Shown here piece by piece: positions 32,966-41,637 of a stretch of 64,000 bases of DNA. A program made the position numbers and the translations under genes. Numbering within the stretch: the stretch's first letter is position 1; every line of letters begins with the position of its first letter. Source of the stretch: Streptomyces megasporus (GTDB lineage Bacteria > Actinomycetota > Actinomycetes > Streptomycetales > Streptomycetaceae); NCBI RefSeq assembly GCF_000718985.1, contig NZ_JODL01000004.1, positions 233,645 to 297,644 on the forward strand, read 5' to 3'. Below the pieces are notes generated by a model that had not been told where the DNA came from, did no database searches, and saw only the letters and a program-made list of their open reading frames with translations.

Positions 32966-34306
32966 TCAGCCGTACCGCCGCGCCTCGATGGGCCGGATCG
33001 CCGACGCCACCGCGTCGGCGACCGGCCCGATGTCGTCCGCGGCCAGGTCGGAGACGGTCAGTCGGATGCCGGGCGGCGAGGCGATCCGGAACCGGGCGCC
33101 GGGAGCGACGGCCCATCCGGCGGCCAGCAGGCGGGCGACCGCGCCGGTCTCGTCGGGCACCGGCACCCACACGTTCATTCCGCTGCGCCCGTGCCCCGCC
33201 ACCCCGCGCTCGGCGAGCGCGGCGAGCAGCGCGTCACGGCGCCGTCCGTAGGAACGGGCGACCTCGGAAGGGTCCACCGCGCGGCTCTCCCACAGGGCGG
33301 TGACGGTGTGCTGGAGCAGGTGGCTGACCCATCCCGGTCCGAGCCGCTGCCGTCCGCCCACCCGGTCGACGGTGACGGTGTCGCCGGTCAGCACGGCCAG
33401 CCGCAGGTCGGGGCCGTACGACTTGGCCACGGAGCGCACCAGCATCCAGTGGCCCGTGGGGCCGTCGGCGTCGGCCAGGGGGTGGAGGGGGAGGTCGACG
33501 ATCCCGTGCCCGTGGTCGTCCTCGATCAGCAGGACGCCGGGGTGCCCGGCCAGCACCCGGCGCAACTCCCGGGCGCGGTCGGCGGAGACGGCTGCCCCGG
33601 TGGGATTCTGCGCCCGGTCGGTGACGACCAGGGCCCGCGCGCCCTGTCGCAGCGCGTGCTCCACCGCGTCCGGAAGCGGACCGTCGTCGTCGAGGGCGAC
33701 CGGCAGCGTCCGCAGTCCCAGGGCCGGGACCAGGTCGAGCAGGCTCCCCCAGCCCGGGTCCTCGACGGCGACCGCGTCCCCCGGCCTGAGATGGGCCGTC
33801 AGGGCCCGTTCGACGGCGTCCAGGGAGCCGGAGGTGACGGCGACGGGACCGGCCGGCACGCCGTCGACGTCGAACGCGGCACGGGCGAGCCGGGCCAGGT
33901 CCTCGGTGAGGGCGGGGCCTCCGTAGAGCATCGGGGTCTTCTCGTGGCGATCGCCGGCGACGGCGAGGGCGTCGCGCGGCGACGGCAGCAGCGAGACGTC
34001 CGGGTTGCCCGTGGAGATGTCCCGCACGCCCTCGGGCGCCTCGACCCGGATCGCCTCTCGGGGGGTACTGGCCGGACGCGGTCGCACTCGGGTGCCGCGC
34101 CGCCCCGCCGTCTCGACCACCCCGCGTTCGCGCAGCATGCGGTAGGCGGCGGCGACGGTGTTGGGGTTCACGCCCAGTTCGGCCGCCAACTCCCGCATGG
34201 GCGGCAGGAGTCGTCCGGGCGCCAACTCCCCTGTTCCCACGCCCCGTTCCACGCTGGCGGCGATCTCGACCGCGCGCCGCCCCTCGATCCTATAATCTCC
34301 TAGCAC
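32966..34306 (-). CDS. MocR-type PLP-dependent GntR regulator (PdxR-like)
   Basis: A 446-residue GntR-HTH/aminotransferase fusion. Residues 1-75 are the winged helix (LPPMRELAAELGVNPNTVAA with YRMLRERGVVETAGRRG). The rest is a fold-type I aminotransferase domain with the PLP lysine in SVAKSYGPDLRLAVL. The divergent neighbour is a pyridoxamine-phosphate-oxidase-fold protein, so this may be a B6-vitamer regulator. The GTG at 34306 has no Shine-Dalgarno site and overlaps the putative operator, so the message may be leaderless. It shares a ten-base convergent gap with the EamA gene. Confidence 0.92.
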   Translation of the reverse strand: MLGDYRIEGRRAVEIAASVERGVGTGELAPGRLLPPMRELAAELGVNPNTVAAAYRMLRERGVVETAGRRGTRVRPRPASTPREAIRVEAPEGVRDISTGNPDVSLLPSPRDALAVAGDRHEKTPMLYGGPALTEDLARLARAAFDVDGVPAGPVAVTSGSLDAVERALTAHLRPGDAVAVEDPGWGSLLDLVPALGLRTLPVALDDDGPLPDAVEHALRQGARALVVTDRAQNPTGAAVSADRARELRRVLAGHPGVLLIEDDHGHGIVDLPLHPLADADGPTGHWMLVRSVAKSYGPDLRLAVLTGDTVTVDRVGGRQRLGPGWVSHLLQHTVTALWESRAVDPSEVARSYGRRRDALLAALAERGVAGHGRSGMNVWVPVPDETGAVARLLAAGWAVAPGARFRIASPPGIRLTVSDLAADDIGPVADAVASAIRPIEARRYG

Positions 34307-34332
34307 AAAGACAAATATGCACTAGTGCAAAG
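34301..34332. promoter_or_regulatory. Candidate MocR direct-repeat operator and promoter
   Basis: TAGCACAAAG (34301) and TAGTGCAAAG (34323) are direct repeats 22 bases apart, two helical turns, as MocR regulators prefer. A TATAAT lies just left at 34291. AT-rich against its surroundings. Confidence 0.5.
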
Positions 34333-34435
34333 CATGGAAGCAAGTCGGCGACTCGACCGGCCGACCGATCGCCCGTCCCGATCGGCCGACGGTTCGACGG
34401 AGCTCCGGTCCGACGGATACCCAGGGAGTGAGGCC

Positions 34436-35110
34436 ATGTCCGACACAGCCCCGAGGAGCGCGTACGCTCCGACCCGGCGCACGGTTCCGACCCGTGGTCG
34501 CAAGCGCGCCACATACGACCGCGCGCTGGTGCACGCGATCCTCGACGAGGGGTACGTCTGCCACCTCGGCTTCGTCCGCGACGGCGCCCCGGTCGTGCTG
34601 CCCACCCTCTACGCCCGGGTCGGCGAGCGCCTGTACGTCCACGGCTCCACCGGCTCCCGCCCGCTGCGCGCGGCGGGCTCCTCCGGCGACGCCGGGCTGC
34701 CCGTGTGCCTGACGGTGACCCACCTGGACGGTCTGGTCCTGGCCCGTTCCGCCTTCCACCACTCCGTCAACTACCGCTCGGTGGTGGTGCACGGCACCGC
34801 CCGCCAGGTGACCGATCCGGCCGAGCGGGCGGTCGCGCTCGACGCCCTCGTCGACCAGGCGGTTCCCGGGCGCTCGGCCGACACCCGCCGGTCCGACGCC
34901 TGGGAGTCGGCCGCCACCGCCGTCGTCGCCCTGGAGTTGGAGGAGGTCTCGGCGAAGGTCCGCACCGGAGGCCCGAACGACGAGCCGGAGGATCTGGAAC
35001 TCCCCCACTGGAGCGGTGTCGTTCCGGTGCGGCAGGTCCTCGGCCCCCTCGTGCCCGCCGACGACCTGGCCCCGGGCATCCCGGTGCCGGACTACCTCGC
35101 CGCCCTCTGA
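34436..35110 (+). CDS. Pyridoxamine 5'-phosphate oxidase-family flavin-binding protein
   Basis: A 224-residue split-barrel protein of the FMN-binding class. Visible are YVCHLGFVRDGAPVVLPTLY, a strand RLYVHGSTGSRPLRA that normally holds the FMN phosphate, and FHHSVNYRSVVVHGTARQV. It is not the classical PdxH (too divergent and long) but belongs to the same fold. The start ATG 34436 is preceded by GGGAGTGAGG. Divergent from a MocR regulator, an arrangement seen often in Streptomyces. It may bind FMN, haem or F420. Confidence 0.85.
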   Translation: MSDTAPRSAYAPTRRTVPTRGRKRATYDRALVHAILDEGYVCHLGFVRDGAPVVLPTLYARVGERLYVHGSTGSRPLRAAGSSGDAGLPVCLTVTHLDGLVLARSAFHHSVNYRSVVVHGTARQVTDPAERAVALDALVDQAVPGRSADTRRSDAWESAATAVVALELEEVSAKVRTGGPNDEPEDLELPHWSGVVPVRQVLGPLVPADDLAPGIPVPDYLAAL

Positions 35111-35113
35111 GGA

Positions 35114-35157
35114 GGCGGGACGGGCACGGATCGACGTCTCCCCGCGCCCGTCCCGCC
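35114..35157. terminator. Hairpin between the oxidase-fold gene and an EamA gene
   Basis: GGCGGGACGGGC and GCCCGTCCCGCC form a perfect 12-bp stem between convergent genes. Confidence 0.7.
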
Positions 35158-35159
35158 GT

Positions 35160-36197
35160 TCACGCCCCGACGCCGGGCCCGGACGTCCGCCGAGCCCCGG
35201 ACGCCGCACGGGCCTCGGCCACCGCCAGCCCCGTCACGGCGGCGAGCAGCAGCACGGTGCCCGCCACGGTGGCCCCGGTGAGCCGTTCGCCCAACAGCGC
35301 GACGGCGATCACGGTCGCGCTCACCGGCTCGATGAGCATGATCACCGAGGCGGTGGCGGCCCGGACGACCGCCGCCCCGGCGAAGTACAGCGCGTACGCC
35401 AGCGCCGTCGGCACCGCGGCCGTGTACGCCAGCAGGAGCAGGACCGACAGCGGGTCGGTGGTGGTCTGCGGCAGCAGTCCCTCGAGCAGGCCGAACGGCA
35501 GCAGGCAGACCGCTCCGACGCCGAAGGCCCAGGTGGTCGTGGTGTACGGATCGCCGCCGGAGCCGTCCCGTCCCATCCACCGGGTCAGCAGGGTGATGCC
35601 GGCGTATCCGGAGGCCGCCAGCAGCGCCAGGGCGACGCCCGCCGGCCGTACCGTCGCCCCGCCGCCTCCGAGGCAGAGCACCACCAGGCCGCCCAGCGCC
35701 CCGAGCACGGCCATCAGACCGCCGCGACCCAGCCGTTCGCCCATCGTCAGACGGGCGCCCAGCGCGATCAGCACCGGCCCGGCGCCGAGGGTGACGACCG
35801 TGCCGACCGCGAGTCCGGTGGCCTGGACCGCCGCGAAGTAGGCGGTCTGGAACAGGGTCAGGCCCAGCCCGGTGGCGACGATCCGCCCCGTCCGGCGCCG
35901 TCGCGGCTCGGGAACCGCCGGAGCGACGGCGCGTCGCCCTCGGACTCGGGCCCGCAGTGGGAGGTACGCCAGCAGCAGGGCGATGCCGCCGACGTACCGC
36001 CAGAACGACAGGGCCACGGGCCCCAGGTCGCTGACGCGGTACAGCAGGGCCGCGGCGGCTCCGGCGGTGCCCCAGGCGATCCCGGCGACGACCAGGTGAA
36101 GCAGGCCGCGCCGGACGGACAGGGCACCGGATTCGGGGCGTCCGGCACCGCCGGTGGGGACGGGAACGGCGGACACGAGGGGAGTGGGTTTCGACAC
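35160..36197 (-). CDS. EamA/DMT-family transporter
   Basis: A 345-residue, 10-helix DMT exporter. Repeat one: [20 protein letters not shown]; repeat two: [20 protein letters not shown]; and [20 protein letters not shown] at the C-terminal signature. The GTG at 36197 begins [12 protein letters not shown]. Same strand as the next EamA gene, 156 bases apart, so perhaps a shared unit of two different exporters. Substrate unknown. Confidence 0.9.
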   Translation of the reverse strand: MSKPTPLVSAVPVPTGGAGRPESGALSVRRGLLHLVVAGIAWGTAGAAAALLYRVSDLGPVALSFWRYVGGIALLLAYLPLRARVRGRRAVAPAVPEPRRRRTGRIVATGLGLTLFQTAYFAAVQATGLAVGTVVTLGAGPVLIALGARLTMGERLGRGGLMAVLGALGGLVVLCLGGGGATVRPAGVALALLAASGYAGITLLTRWMGRDGSGGDPYTTTTWAFGVGAVCLLPFGLLEGLLPQTTTDPLSVLLLLAYTAAVPTALAYALYFAGAAVVRAATASVIMLIEPVSATVIAVALLGERLTGATVAGTVLLLAAVTGLAVAEARAASGARRTSGPGVGA

Positions 36198-36353
36198 GTG
36201 TGAGTTCTCCGCGTGGTTCGGGAAGTGGTCGCGTGGCCCCGTATGCGGGCAGCGGCGACACGCCCGGTGGCGATGACGCCCCGGTGCGGTCTTCCCGGCG
36301 GCCCGCCTTACGCGGCGGGCGGCGGCAGCACGGTCGAATGCATGGCCGCCACC

Positions 36354-37433
36354 TTAGGAGAAGGGCACCTGGGCGGACAACCGTCCCCCCTCGTCTCCCT
36401 CCATCTTCTCCCGCGCCTTCTCGTCCGCCTTCTCGTCCTCGTCCGCCTTCTCCTCCGCGCGCTCGGCTCCGCCGCCTCCGGCCACCGGCCCCTCCGGCGA
36501 AGCCGCAGGGGTGGCGCGCTGGGCGATGAACGCGCCGGCGAGCACCACCGCACCACCGAACACCTGGACGGCCGACAGCCGTTCACCGAGCAGCACCCAG
36601 GCCAGTACGGTGGCGACGACCGCCTCCAGACAGGCCACGACCCCCGCCACCTGCGGCGAGAGCCTGCGCACCGAGATCACCCCGGTCAGGTAGGCGATCA
36701 CGGTCGCCACCAGCACGATCCAGGCCAGCAGCACGATGGCGGGCACCTGGGCGCCGCCCACCTCGGCCCGTCCGGCGAGCACCGACCATGTCATCTCCCA
36801 CGGGCGGGCGACGGCGGTGAGCACCAGCGCGCCGATCAGCAACCCGTAGGCGATGACGCCCAGCGGGTCGGGCGCCGCGCCGTCGGAGGAGGCGGTGCCG
36901 TGGTCGGAGAGCACGAAGTAGCCGACCTGGCAGCAGGCCGCGCCCAACGCCAGCAGCAGCCCGATGGGGTCGAACCCGAGCCCGGCCCAGATCTCCACCA
37001 CACAGGCCAACCCGCCGACGGCGAGCACCACCCCGACACCCGCCGCCCGGGTCACCGGCCTGCGCTGGACGAAGCGCACCCAGCCCAGCACCAGCGCGGG
37101 CGCCAGATACTCCACCAACAGCGCGACCCCGACCGGGATACGGGAGATCGCCGCGAAGTAGCAGGCCTGCACACCCGCGACGGCCAACAGTCCGAACCCG
37201 GCCAGCAGCGCCGGACGCCGCAGCAGCAGGCCACGGTGTCGCCAGGCGAGCGGCAGCAGGACGACGGCGGCCCCCGCGACCCTGAGCCAGGTGACGTGCA
37301 GCGGATCGAGACCGGCGTTGATCAGCGGTTTCGCCGCGGGACCGGAGCCGCCGAACGCGAGGGCCGACAGCAGGGCGAGGGTGAGTCCGGCGCTCCTCCC
37401 GGGGAGGGCGGACGACGGTGTCGTGGCGTGCAT
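36354..37433 (-). CDS. EamA/DMT-family transporter with acidic C-terminal tail
   Basis: A 359-residue DMT exporter with paired EamA repeats (LTLALLSALAFGGSGPAAKP at the start; VVACLEAVVATVLAWVLLGE near the end). After helix 10 there is an unusual 45-residue hydrophilic tail of repeated EKADEDEKADEKAREK type, probably a cytosolic coiled helix. ATG 37433 is chosen because the helical part starts soon after. The third EamA gene within 5.5 kb. Confidence 0.9.
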   Translation of the reverse strand: MHATTPSSALPGRSAGLTLALLSALAFGGSGPAAKPLINAGLDPLHVTWLRVAGAAVVLLPLAWRHRGLLLRRPALLAGFGLLAVAGVQACYFAAISRIPVGVALLVEYLAPALVLGWVRFVQRRPVTRAAGVGVVLAVGGLACVVEIWAGLGFDPIGLLLALGAACCQVGYFVLSDHGTASSDGAAPDPLGVIAYGLLIGALVLTAVARPWEMTWSVLAGRAEVGGAQVPAIVLLAWIVLVATVIAYLTGVISVRRLSPQVAGVVACLEAVVATVLAWVLLGERLSAVQVFGGAVVLAGAFIAQRATPAASPEGPVAGGGGAERAEEKADEDEKADEKAREKMEGDEGGRLSAQVPFS

Positions 37434-37464
37434 CGGCCCATCATGGCAGGGCGCGACAGGAGCG

Positions 37465-38013
37465 TCAGCGACAGTGCCCCTGACCACAGGGATCGTCGAC
37501 GCGGACCACGGCCGGCTCCTCGGGTATCACGCCCGCGCGACGCAGCACCTCCACCGCCCGGCACCGCGGATCGGAGACCAGCGCGGCCAGCAGGTCCGTC
37601 CCCTCGGCCGGTGCGCCGCCCCGCTCCCGCGCCCGCCGCAGCGTGCCCTCCAGCGCCACCACCGCGGCCGGGGACCAGCCGGTCGGGCCACCGTGGCGGC
37701 CCCCGCGGTCCACCGTCGCTCCCGACGCCACGCCCTCGACCGTGCCCTGCCAGCGCAGCCCGTAGCCGATGCTGCGCTGCGCCAGATAGCCCAACAGCCG
37801 CGTCAGCCGTGCCGGACCGCCGAGGGCCGCACGGACGGCCGGGTCGCACTCGATCAGGGCGTGCAGCAGATGGGCGGTGTCGACGTGCCGGTCGCCGTCC
37901 CGTCCGGCGCGGCGGCGCGCGCTCGACAGCGCCGCGACCAGCTCCGCACCGAGCAGGTCACCGGCGTGCGGCCCCGTGTTCGCGGGGCTCGGGAAGGGCG
38001 TACGGCTGTGCAC
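37465..38013 (-). CDS. Stand-alone Clp N-domain protein
   Basis: A 182-residue protein with two Clp-N-like repeats: LVAALSSARRRAGRDGDRHV with TAHLLHALIECDPAVRAALG, and AAVVALEGTLRRARERGGAP with TDLLAALVSDPRCRAVEVL. There is no AAA ATPase domain, so it cannot be an unfoldase; such proteins may act as adaptors or sensors. The C-terminus is Cys-containing (DDPCGQGHCR). It begins at a GTG and overlaps the tail of the decayed gene upstream. Confidence 0.8.
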   Translation of the reverse strand: MHSRTPFPSPANTGPHAGDLLGAELVAALSSARRRAGRDGDRHVDTAHLLHALIECDPAVRAALGGPARLTRLLGYLAQRSIGYGLRWQGTVEGVASGATVDRGGRHGGPTGWSPAAVVALEGTLRRARERGGAPAEGTDLLAALVSDPRCRAVEVLRRAGVIPEEPAVVRVDDPCGQGHCR

Positions 38014-38194
38014 GTACCAACCCCATCATCTTCCCCGCGCTCCGGCATCCGCGTCCGGGGCCATTCGCCCGTACCACCTCGGGAGGGGACAGGGTGCGCC
38101 GTCTCCTCCTCGGGACGGAGGAACGAGCGGTCCCGTTTCGCGTCGCCGACGGCCGCGCGGCACGGGATCGTCCGCCGTGGCCAGGGCGTGCGCG

Positions 38195-38812
38195 GCTCGG
38201 ATCGAGGAGGTGATGTCCGCGTGCCCGGACCACCGGTGGGAAGCCGTGTTCGGCGTGGCGCGACCAGTCCCCTGAGGTCCGTCGTTCCACAGGCAGCCGA
38301 CCGTCCGTGCCGAGCCGCCGGCCGCCTCCCACAGGTCCGCGAAGGTCTCGGCGATGCCGTCCAGGCCCCGGCAGAAGTGGTAGGTCCAGCAGAACGGCCG
38401 TCCCTCCGCGTCCGTGGTAGTAGACCTGCCAGGGGAAGGTGCCGGACACGCAGGGGACGCCCTCCTCCTCGCAGGTGTCGGCGACGGCCGGGAGGACTTC
38501 CGTGCCGGCCAGGGTCAGGACGATCCGCGCCCCCTCGTCCCGCACCGGTTCCCGTACCGCCTCCCGCGTCCCGTCGGCGCACGAGCGGCTGTCCCGGCTC
38601 GCCAGGCGCACCTCGTGGCTCGGTCCGCCGTTCTTGACGCGCCGTAGCTCCGGCTCCACCCGGGACATGGCGAACGCCAGGGGATCCCCCGATTTCGACA
38701 ACCGCCCCGTGCGCGCGATCACCACGCCCACCGTGAGGGCTCCTCCGACCGCACCGTTCGTCTCCCCCACGAACCGACCCTTTCCCCGAACCGGACATTC
38801 CGCCTCGGCCAA
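38195..38812 (-). pseudogene. Decayed ABC-type branched-chain-amino-acid-like binding protein gene
   Basis: From about 38743 the frame reads LTVGVVIARTGRLSKSGDPL, then ARIVLTLAGTEVLPAVADTC and GTFPWQVYYHGRGG, the first lobe of a type I periplasmic binding protein. Near 38400 the frame shifts, and RPFCWTYHFCRGLDGIAETF with RTVGCLWND continues it. Near 38268 it shifts back to HAEHGFPPVVRARGHHLLDP, then similarity ends. Two frameshifts and a missing second lobe make it dead. No transporter partners lie nearby. Confidence 0.75.
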
Positions 38813-38961
38813 CCACGAGCGGGCCGGAACGTCACGGACGGCCGCCGAAGTCGTGACACGGGTCGGTGGGCGGCGCCGTCCGTGTGCTCCTCGGACACGT
38901 CACGCCCCGGTGGGCACGCCGGGGCGCGGTGCCGGCCGCCCCTCCGGCACCGGCCGTCGGC

Positions 38962-40008
38962 TCAGCGGACCACCACGGCGTGCTCCCCCGCCGGAACCAG
39001 TTCGCCGATCACGGGCGCCCCCGGGATCTCTCCGGCCACCAGCAGGCCGCCGGAGGTCTGGGCGTCGGCGAGCAGCAGCCGGGTGGACTCGTCCGCGGCG
39101 CCGAAGTCGGTGTGCGGCGCGACCCAGTCGAGGTTGCGGCGGGTGCCTCCGCTGACGTAGCCGTCGCGGACCGCCTCCCGGGCTCCCTCCAGGTAGGGAA
39201 CGGCGGTGGAGTCCACCACGGCGGTCACTCCCGAGGCCCGGGCCAGTTTGTACAGGTGGCCCAGCAGCCCGAAGCCGGTGACGTCGGTGGCGCACCGCGC
39301 TCCGACCGCCACCGCCGCCTCGGAGGCCTCCCGGTTGAGGGACGCCATGGTCTCCACCGCGTGCTCGAAGAACTCGCCGGTGGCCTTGTGCCGGTTGTTG
39401 AGCACCCCCAGGCCCAGCGGTTTGGTCAGCGACAGCGGCAGCCCCGGCCGTCCGGCGTCGTTGCGCAGCAGCTTCTCCGGGTCGGCGATCCCGGTGACGG
39501 CCATGCCGTACTTGGGCTCCACGTCGTCGACGCTGTGGCCGCCGCCCACGTGACAGCCCGCCAGGCCCGCGACCTCCGCCCCACCGCGCAGCACCTCCCG
39601 CGCCAGGTCGAACGGCAGCCGCTCCCGCGGCCAGCCCAGCAAGTTCACCGCCACCAAGGGGCGACCGCCCATGGCGTAGACGTCGGAGAGCGCGTTGGCC
39701 GCGGCGATCCGGCCCCAGTGGTACGGATCGTCCACCACGGGTGTGAAGAAGTCGGCGGTGGCGATGACGGCGGGGCCGCCCGGCGGGCCGGGGAGGCGGA
39801 CGGCTGCCGCGTCGTCGCCGGTGTCCAGGCCGACCAGCAACTCCCCCGTCGGGTCGTCGGGCGCCGCGCCCAACAGCCCCGCCACCGTCTCCTCCAGCTC
39901 ACCGGGCGGGATCTTGCAGGCGCAGCCGCCGCCGTGCGCGTACCCGGTCAGCCGTACGGGCGCCCGCTCCGCGCCTCCTTGACGGTCCGTCTCGTCCCTG
40001 GTGTACAT
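38962..40008 (-). CDS. selD: Selenophosphate synthase SelD
   Basis: A 348-residue selenide, water dikinase. The active-site loop GGGCACK has Cys29 (Cys rather than selenocysteine) and Lys32. ATP/metal motifs include LDTGDDAAAV, ATADFFTPVVDDP and GGGHSVDDVEPKYG. It makes selenophosphate for tRNA-Sec charging by SelA. ATG 40008 has AGGGAA. It diverges from the tRNA-Sec gene 135 bases away, and selA/selB are 1.6 kb upstream on the same strand. Confidence 0.96.
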   Translation of the reverse strand: MYTRDETDRQGGAERAPVRLTGYAHGGGCACKIPPGELEETVAGLLGAAPDDPTGELLVGLDTGDDAAAVRLPGPPGGPAVIATADFFTPVVDDPYHWGRIAAANALSDVYAMGGRPLVAVNLLGWPRERLPFDLAREVLRGGAEVAGLAGCHVGGGHSVDDVEPKYGMAVTGIADPEKLLRNDAGRPGLPLSLTKPLGLGVLNNRHKATGEFFEHAVETMASLNREASEAAVAVGARCATDVTGFGLLGHLYKLARASGVTAVVDSTAVPYLEGAREAVRDGYVSGGTRRNLDWVAPHTDFGAADESTRLLLADAQTSGGLLVAGEIPGAPVIGELVPAGEHAVVVR

Positions 40009-40142
40009 CGCGCGTTCCCTTCTCTCCGACGCGTCCGGCAGTCATTGCCCCGCGCCCGTCTCCGGAAACGCCGTGCCGGAGATTGACTCCCGTCGGAGGG
40101 CGGGTTTGGATGATCCACGTCGGGGCGGCTCCGTCCCGGCAA

Positions 40143-40235
40143 GGAGGCGTAAGGGTGCCTGGTGGCCCTCCCGGTCTTCAAAACCGAGGTGTCCGAGGAT
40201 CTCGGGCAGGTGGGTTCGATTCCCATCCGCCTCCG
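40143..40235 (+). tRNA. selC: Selenocysteine tRNA, anticodon TCA
   Basis: A 93-base tRNA, far longer than ordinary ones. GGAGGCG at the 5' end pairs with CGCCTCC at the 3' end. The anticodon loop is CTTCAAA with TCA at 40178-40180. There is a long variable arm (about 40185-40207), and the T arm is GTGGGTTCGATTCCCAT. No CCA is encoded. Its place between selD and selB/selA confirms the assignment. Confidence 0.95.
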
Positions 40236-40260
40236 CCGATCGGCCCGCGGCCCGCGGCGC

Positions 40261-40854
40261 TCATCCCACCCGCTCGTCCGTCCGGGTCGGGGTCGGCTCC
40301 TCCTCGCTCGGCCAGCGGCCCTCGACGTACCGCCGGACGAGCGCGGCGTGGGAGAGCGGGCTGCCCAGGTCGAAGACGTCGCCGTTGGTGGTGTGGTCGA
40401 GGAGCACCACGTCCGACGTCTCGGCCTTCGCGCGGAGCCGTTCGACCAGGTCCGCGACGCGGTTCTCCAGGACCCACCGGTAGGACGGCAGGTAGATACG
40501 TCGGCGGGCCGACTCGTAGTCCAACAGCCGCTCCCCCGTCGGGCCCATGCGGTGCCCCCGCACCGGCCCGTACCGGCGTACCGTCCGCTTCAGCCCTCTC
40601 ATCGTGGCGACGTCGAGTTTCGACAGGTCGACGTCGACGTCCCGGAAGACCTTGAGCGCCTGCCAGATTCCCTCCACGGAGCGGCTCGTCAGACCGTCCG
40701 AGAAGGGCACCGGTATGCCGCCGTGCGGGAAGAACGGGCTCAACCGCACCCACGGCTCCTCCGCCCGGGAGGTCACGTCGACGACCTCCGCGCCGGGGAA
40801 CGCCTTGTCCAGCGAGGCCGCCGTACGGCGGCGGTTGGCCACATGGATCGTCAT
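40261..40854 (-). CDS. Conserved-looking protein of unknown function in the sel locus
   Basis: A 197-residue protein I cannot assign. It begins MTIHVANRRRTAASLDKAFP with GGAGGAG upstream at good spacing. Readable features are an Asp/Val-rich opening strand (AEVVDVTSRAEEPWV), a central patch PFFPHGGIPVPFSDGLTSRS, a basic segment around RGLKRTVRRYGPVRGHRMG, and VVLLDHTTNGDVFDLGSPLS near the end. The LDYESARRRIYLPSYRWVLE segment looks like a helix packing on a beta sheet. No membrane segment. It lies between tRNA-Sec and the DoxX gene on the selB/selA strand. Confidence 0.7.
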   Translation of the reverse strand: MTIHVANRRRTAASLDKAFPGAEVVDVTSRAEEPWVRLSPFFPHGGIPVPFSDGLTSRSVEGIWQALKVFRDVDVDLSKLDVATMRGLKRTVRRYGPVRGHRMGPTGERLLDYESARRRIYLPSYRWVLENRVADLVERLRAKAETSDVVLLDHTTNGDVFDLGSPLSHAALVRRYVEGRWPSEEEPTPTRTDERVG

Positions 40855-40947
40855 CGAACGGTCTCCTCCTCGGTGGTGCCGTCCACCGAGGATCTCCCAC
40901 ACCACTGACAACGCGGCCGTCGACGGCCCGCGGGGCGTCCGCCCGGA

Positions 40948-41532
40948 TCAGTCCGGGGCGGAGCCCGCGCCGGGAGGCGCCGCCTGTTCCGGCCCGCTGC
41001 CGAGCGTGCCGGCGCGGCGCCGCAGGACGGCGGCGGCAGCGGCGGCGCTCGCCGCGAAGCAGGCGGCCGTCATCCAGGGGCGGTTGAGCCGGTGGCCCAG
41101 CAGTCGGTCCAGTGAGTACCGTCCCGGCCCGGTGGCGGCGAGGCAGGCGGCGACGAACCCGAGGAAGGCCGGGTACTCGTAACCGCCCTCGGTGACGAAG
41201 AAGCCCGCCGGGGCGTGGACCGAGACCGCTCCCGCCATGGTCCCCACGACCGCGGCTCCCGCGGCCGGTGTGGCCAGTCCCAGCGCCAGCAGCGTGCCGC
41301 CGCCCGTCTCGGCCAGTCCCGCGGCGAGCGCGCTCTCCCGGCCCGGTTCGAAGCCCATCTGCTCCATCGCCTGTCGGGTGCCCTCCAGGCCGTGTCCGCC
41401 GAACCATCCGAAGAGCTTCTGGGCGCCGTGCGCGAAGAGGACACCGCCGGTGCCCGCCCTGAGAACGAGCAGCCCCAGATCGGCGCGTTTCGACATCGGT
41501 TTCGGCTTGGGGATCAGCAACGGCACCAGCAT
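40948..41532 (-). CDS. DoxX-family membrane protein
   Basis: A 194-residue DoxX protein with four or five helices: GLLVLRAGTGGVLFAHGAQK with LFGWFGGHGLEGT, AAGLAETGGGTLLALGLAT, and an Ala-rich C-terminal helix. Family members work with thiol-oxidoreductases or as quinone-linked membrane subunits. ATG 41532 has AAAGGTGA; a later ATG at 41496 is possible. It sits between the unknown gene and selB. Confidence 0.88.
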   Translation of the reverse strand: MLVPLLIPKPKPMSKRADLGLLVLRAGTGGVLFAHGAQKLFGWFGGHGLEGTRQAMEQMGFEPGRESALAAGLAETGGGTLLALGLATPAAGAAVVGTMAGAVSVHAPAGFFVTEGGYEYPAFLGFVAACLAATGPGRYSLDRLLGHRLNRPWMTAACFAASAAAAAAVLRRRAGTLGSGPEQAAPPGAGSAPD

Positions 41533-41637
41533 CGGGATCACCTTTCCACGGTCCGGTCGCCCTCCTCCAGCCTCACGGCTTCCTCCGGGTTCCACCACCG
41601 GCGCGGTCCGTTCGGGGCACTCCGGCCCCTGCCGCTC

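Noticed and set aside
38962..40008. SelD as a selenoprotein itself
   Set aside because: The active-site codon is TGC (Cys), not TGA.
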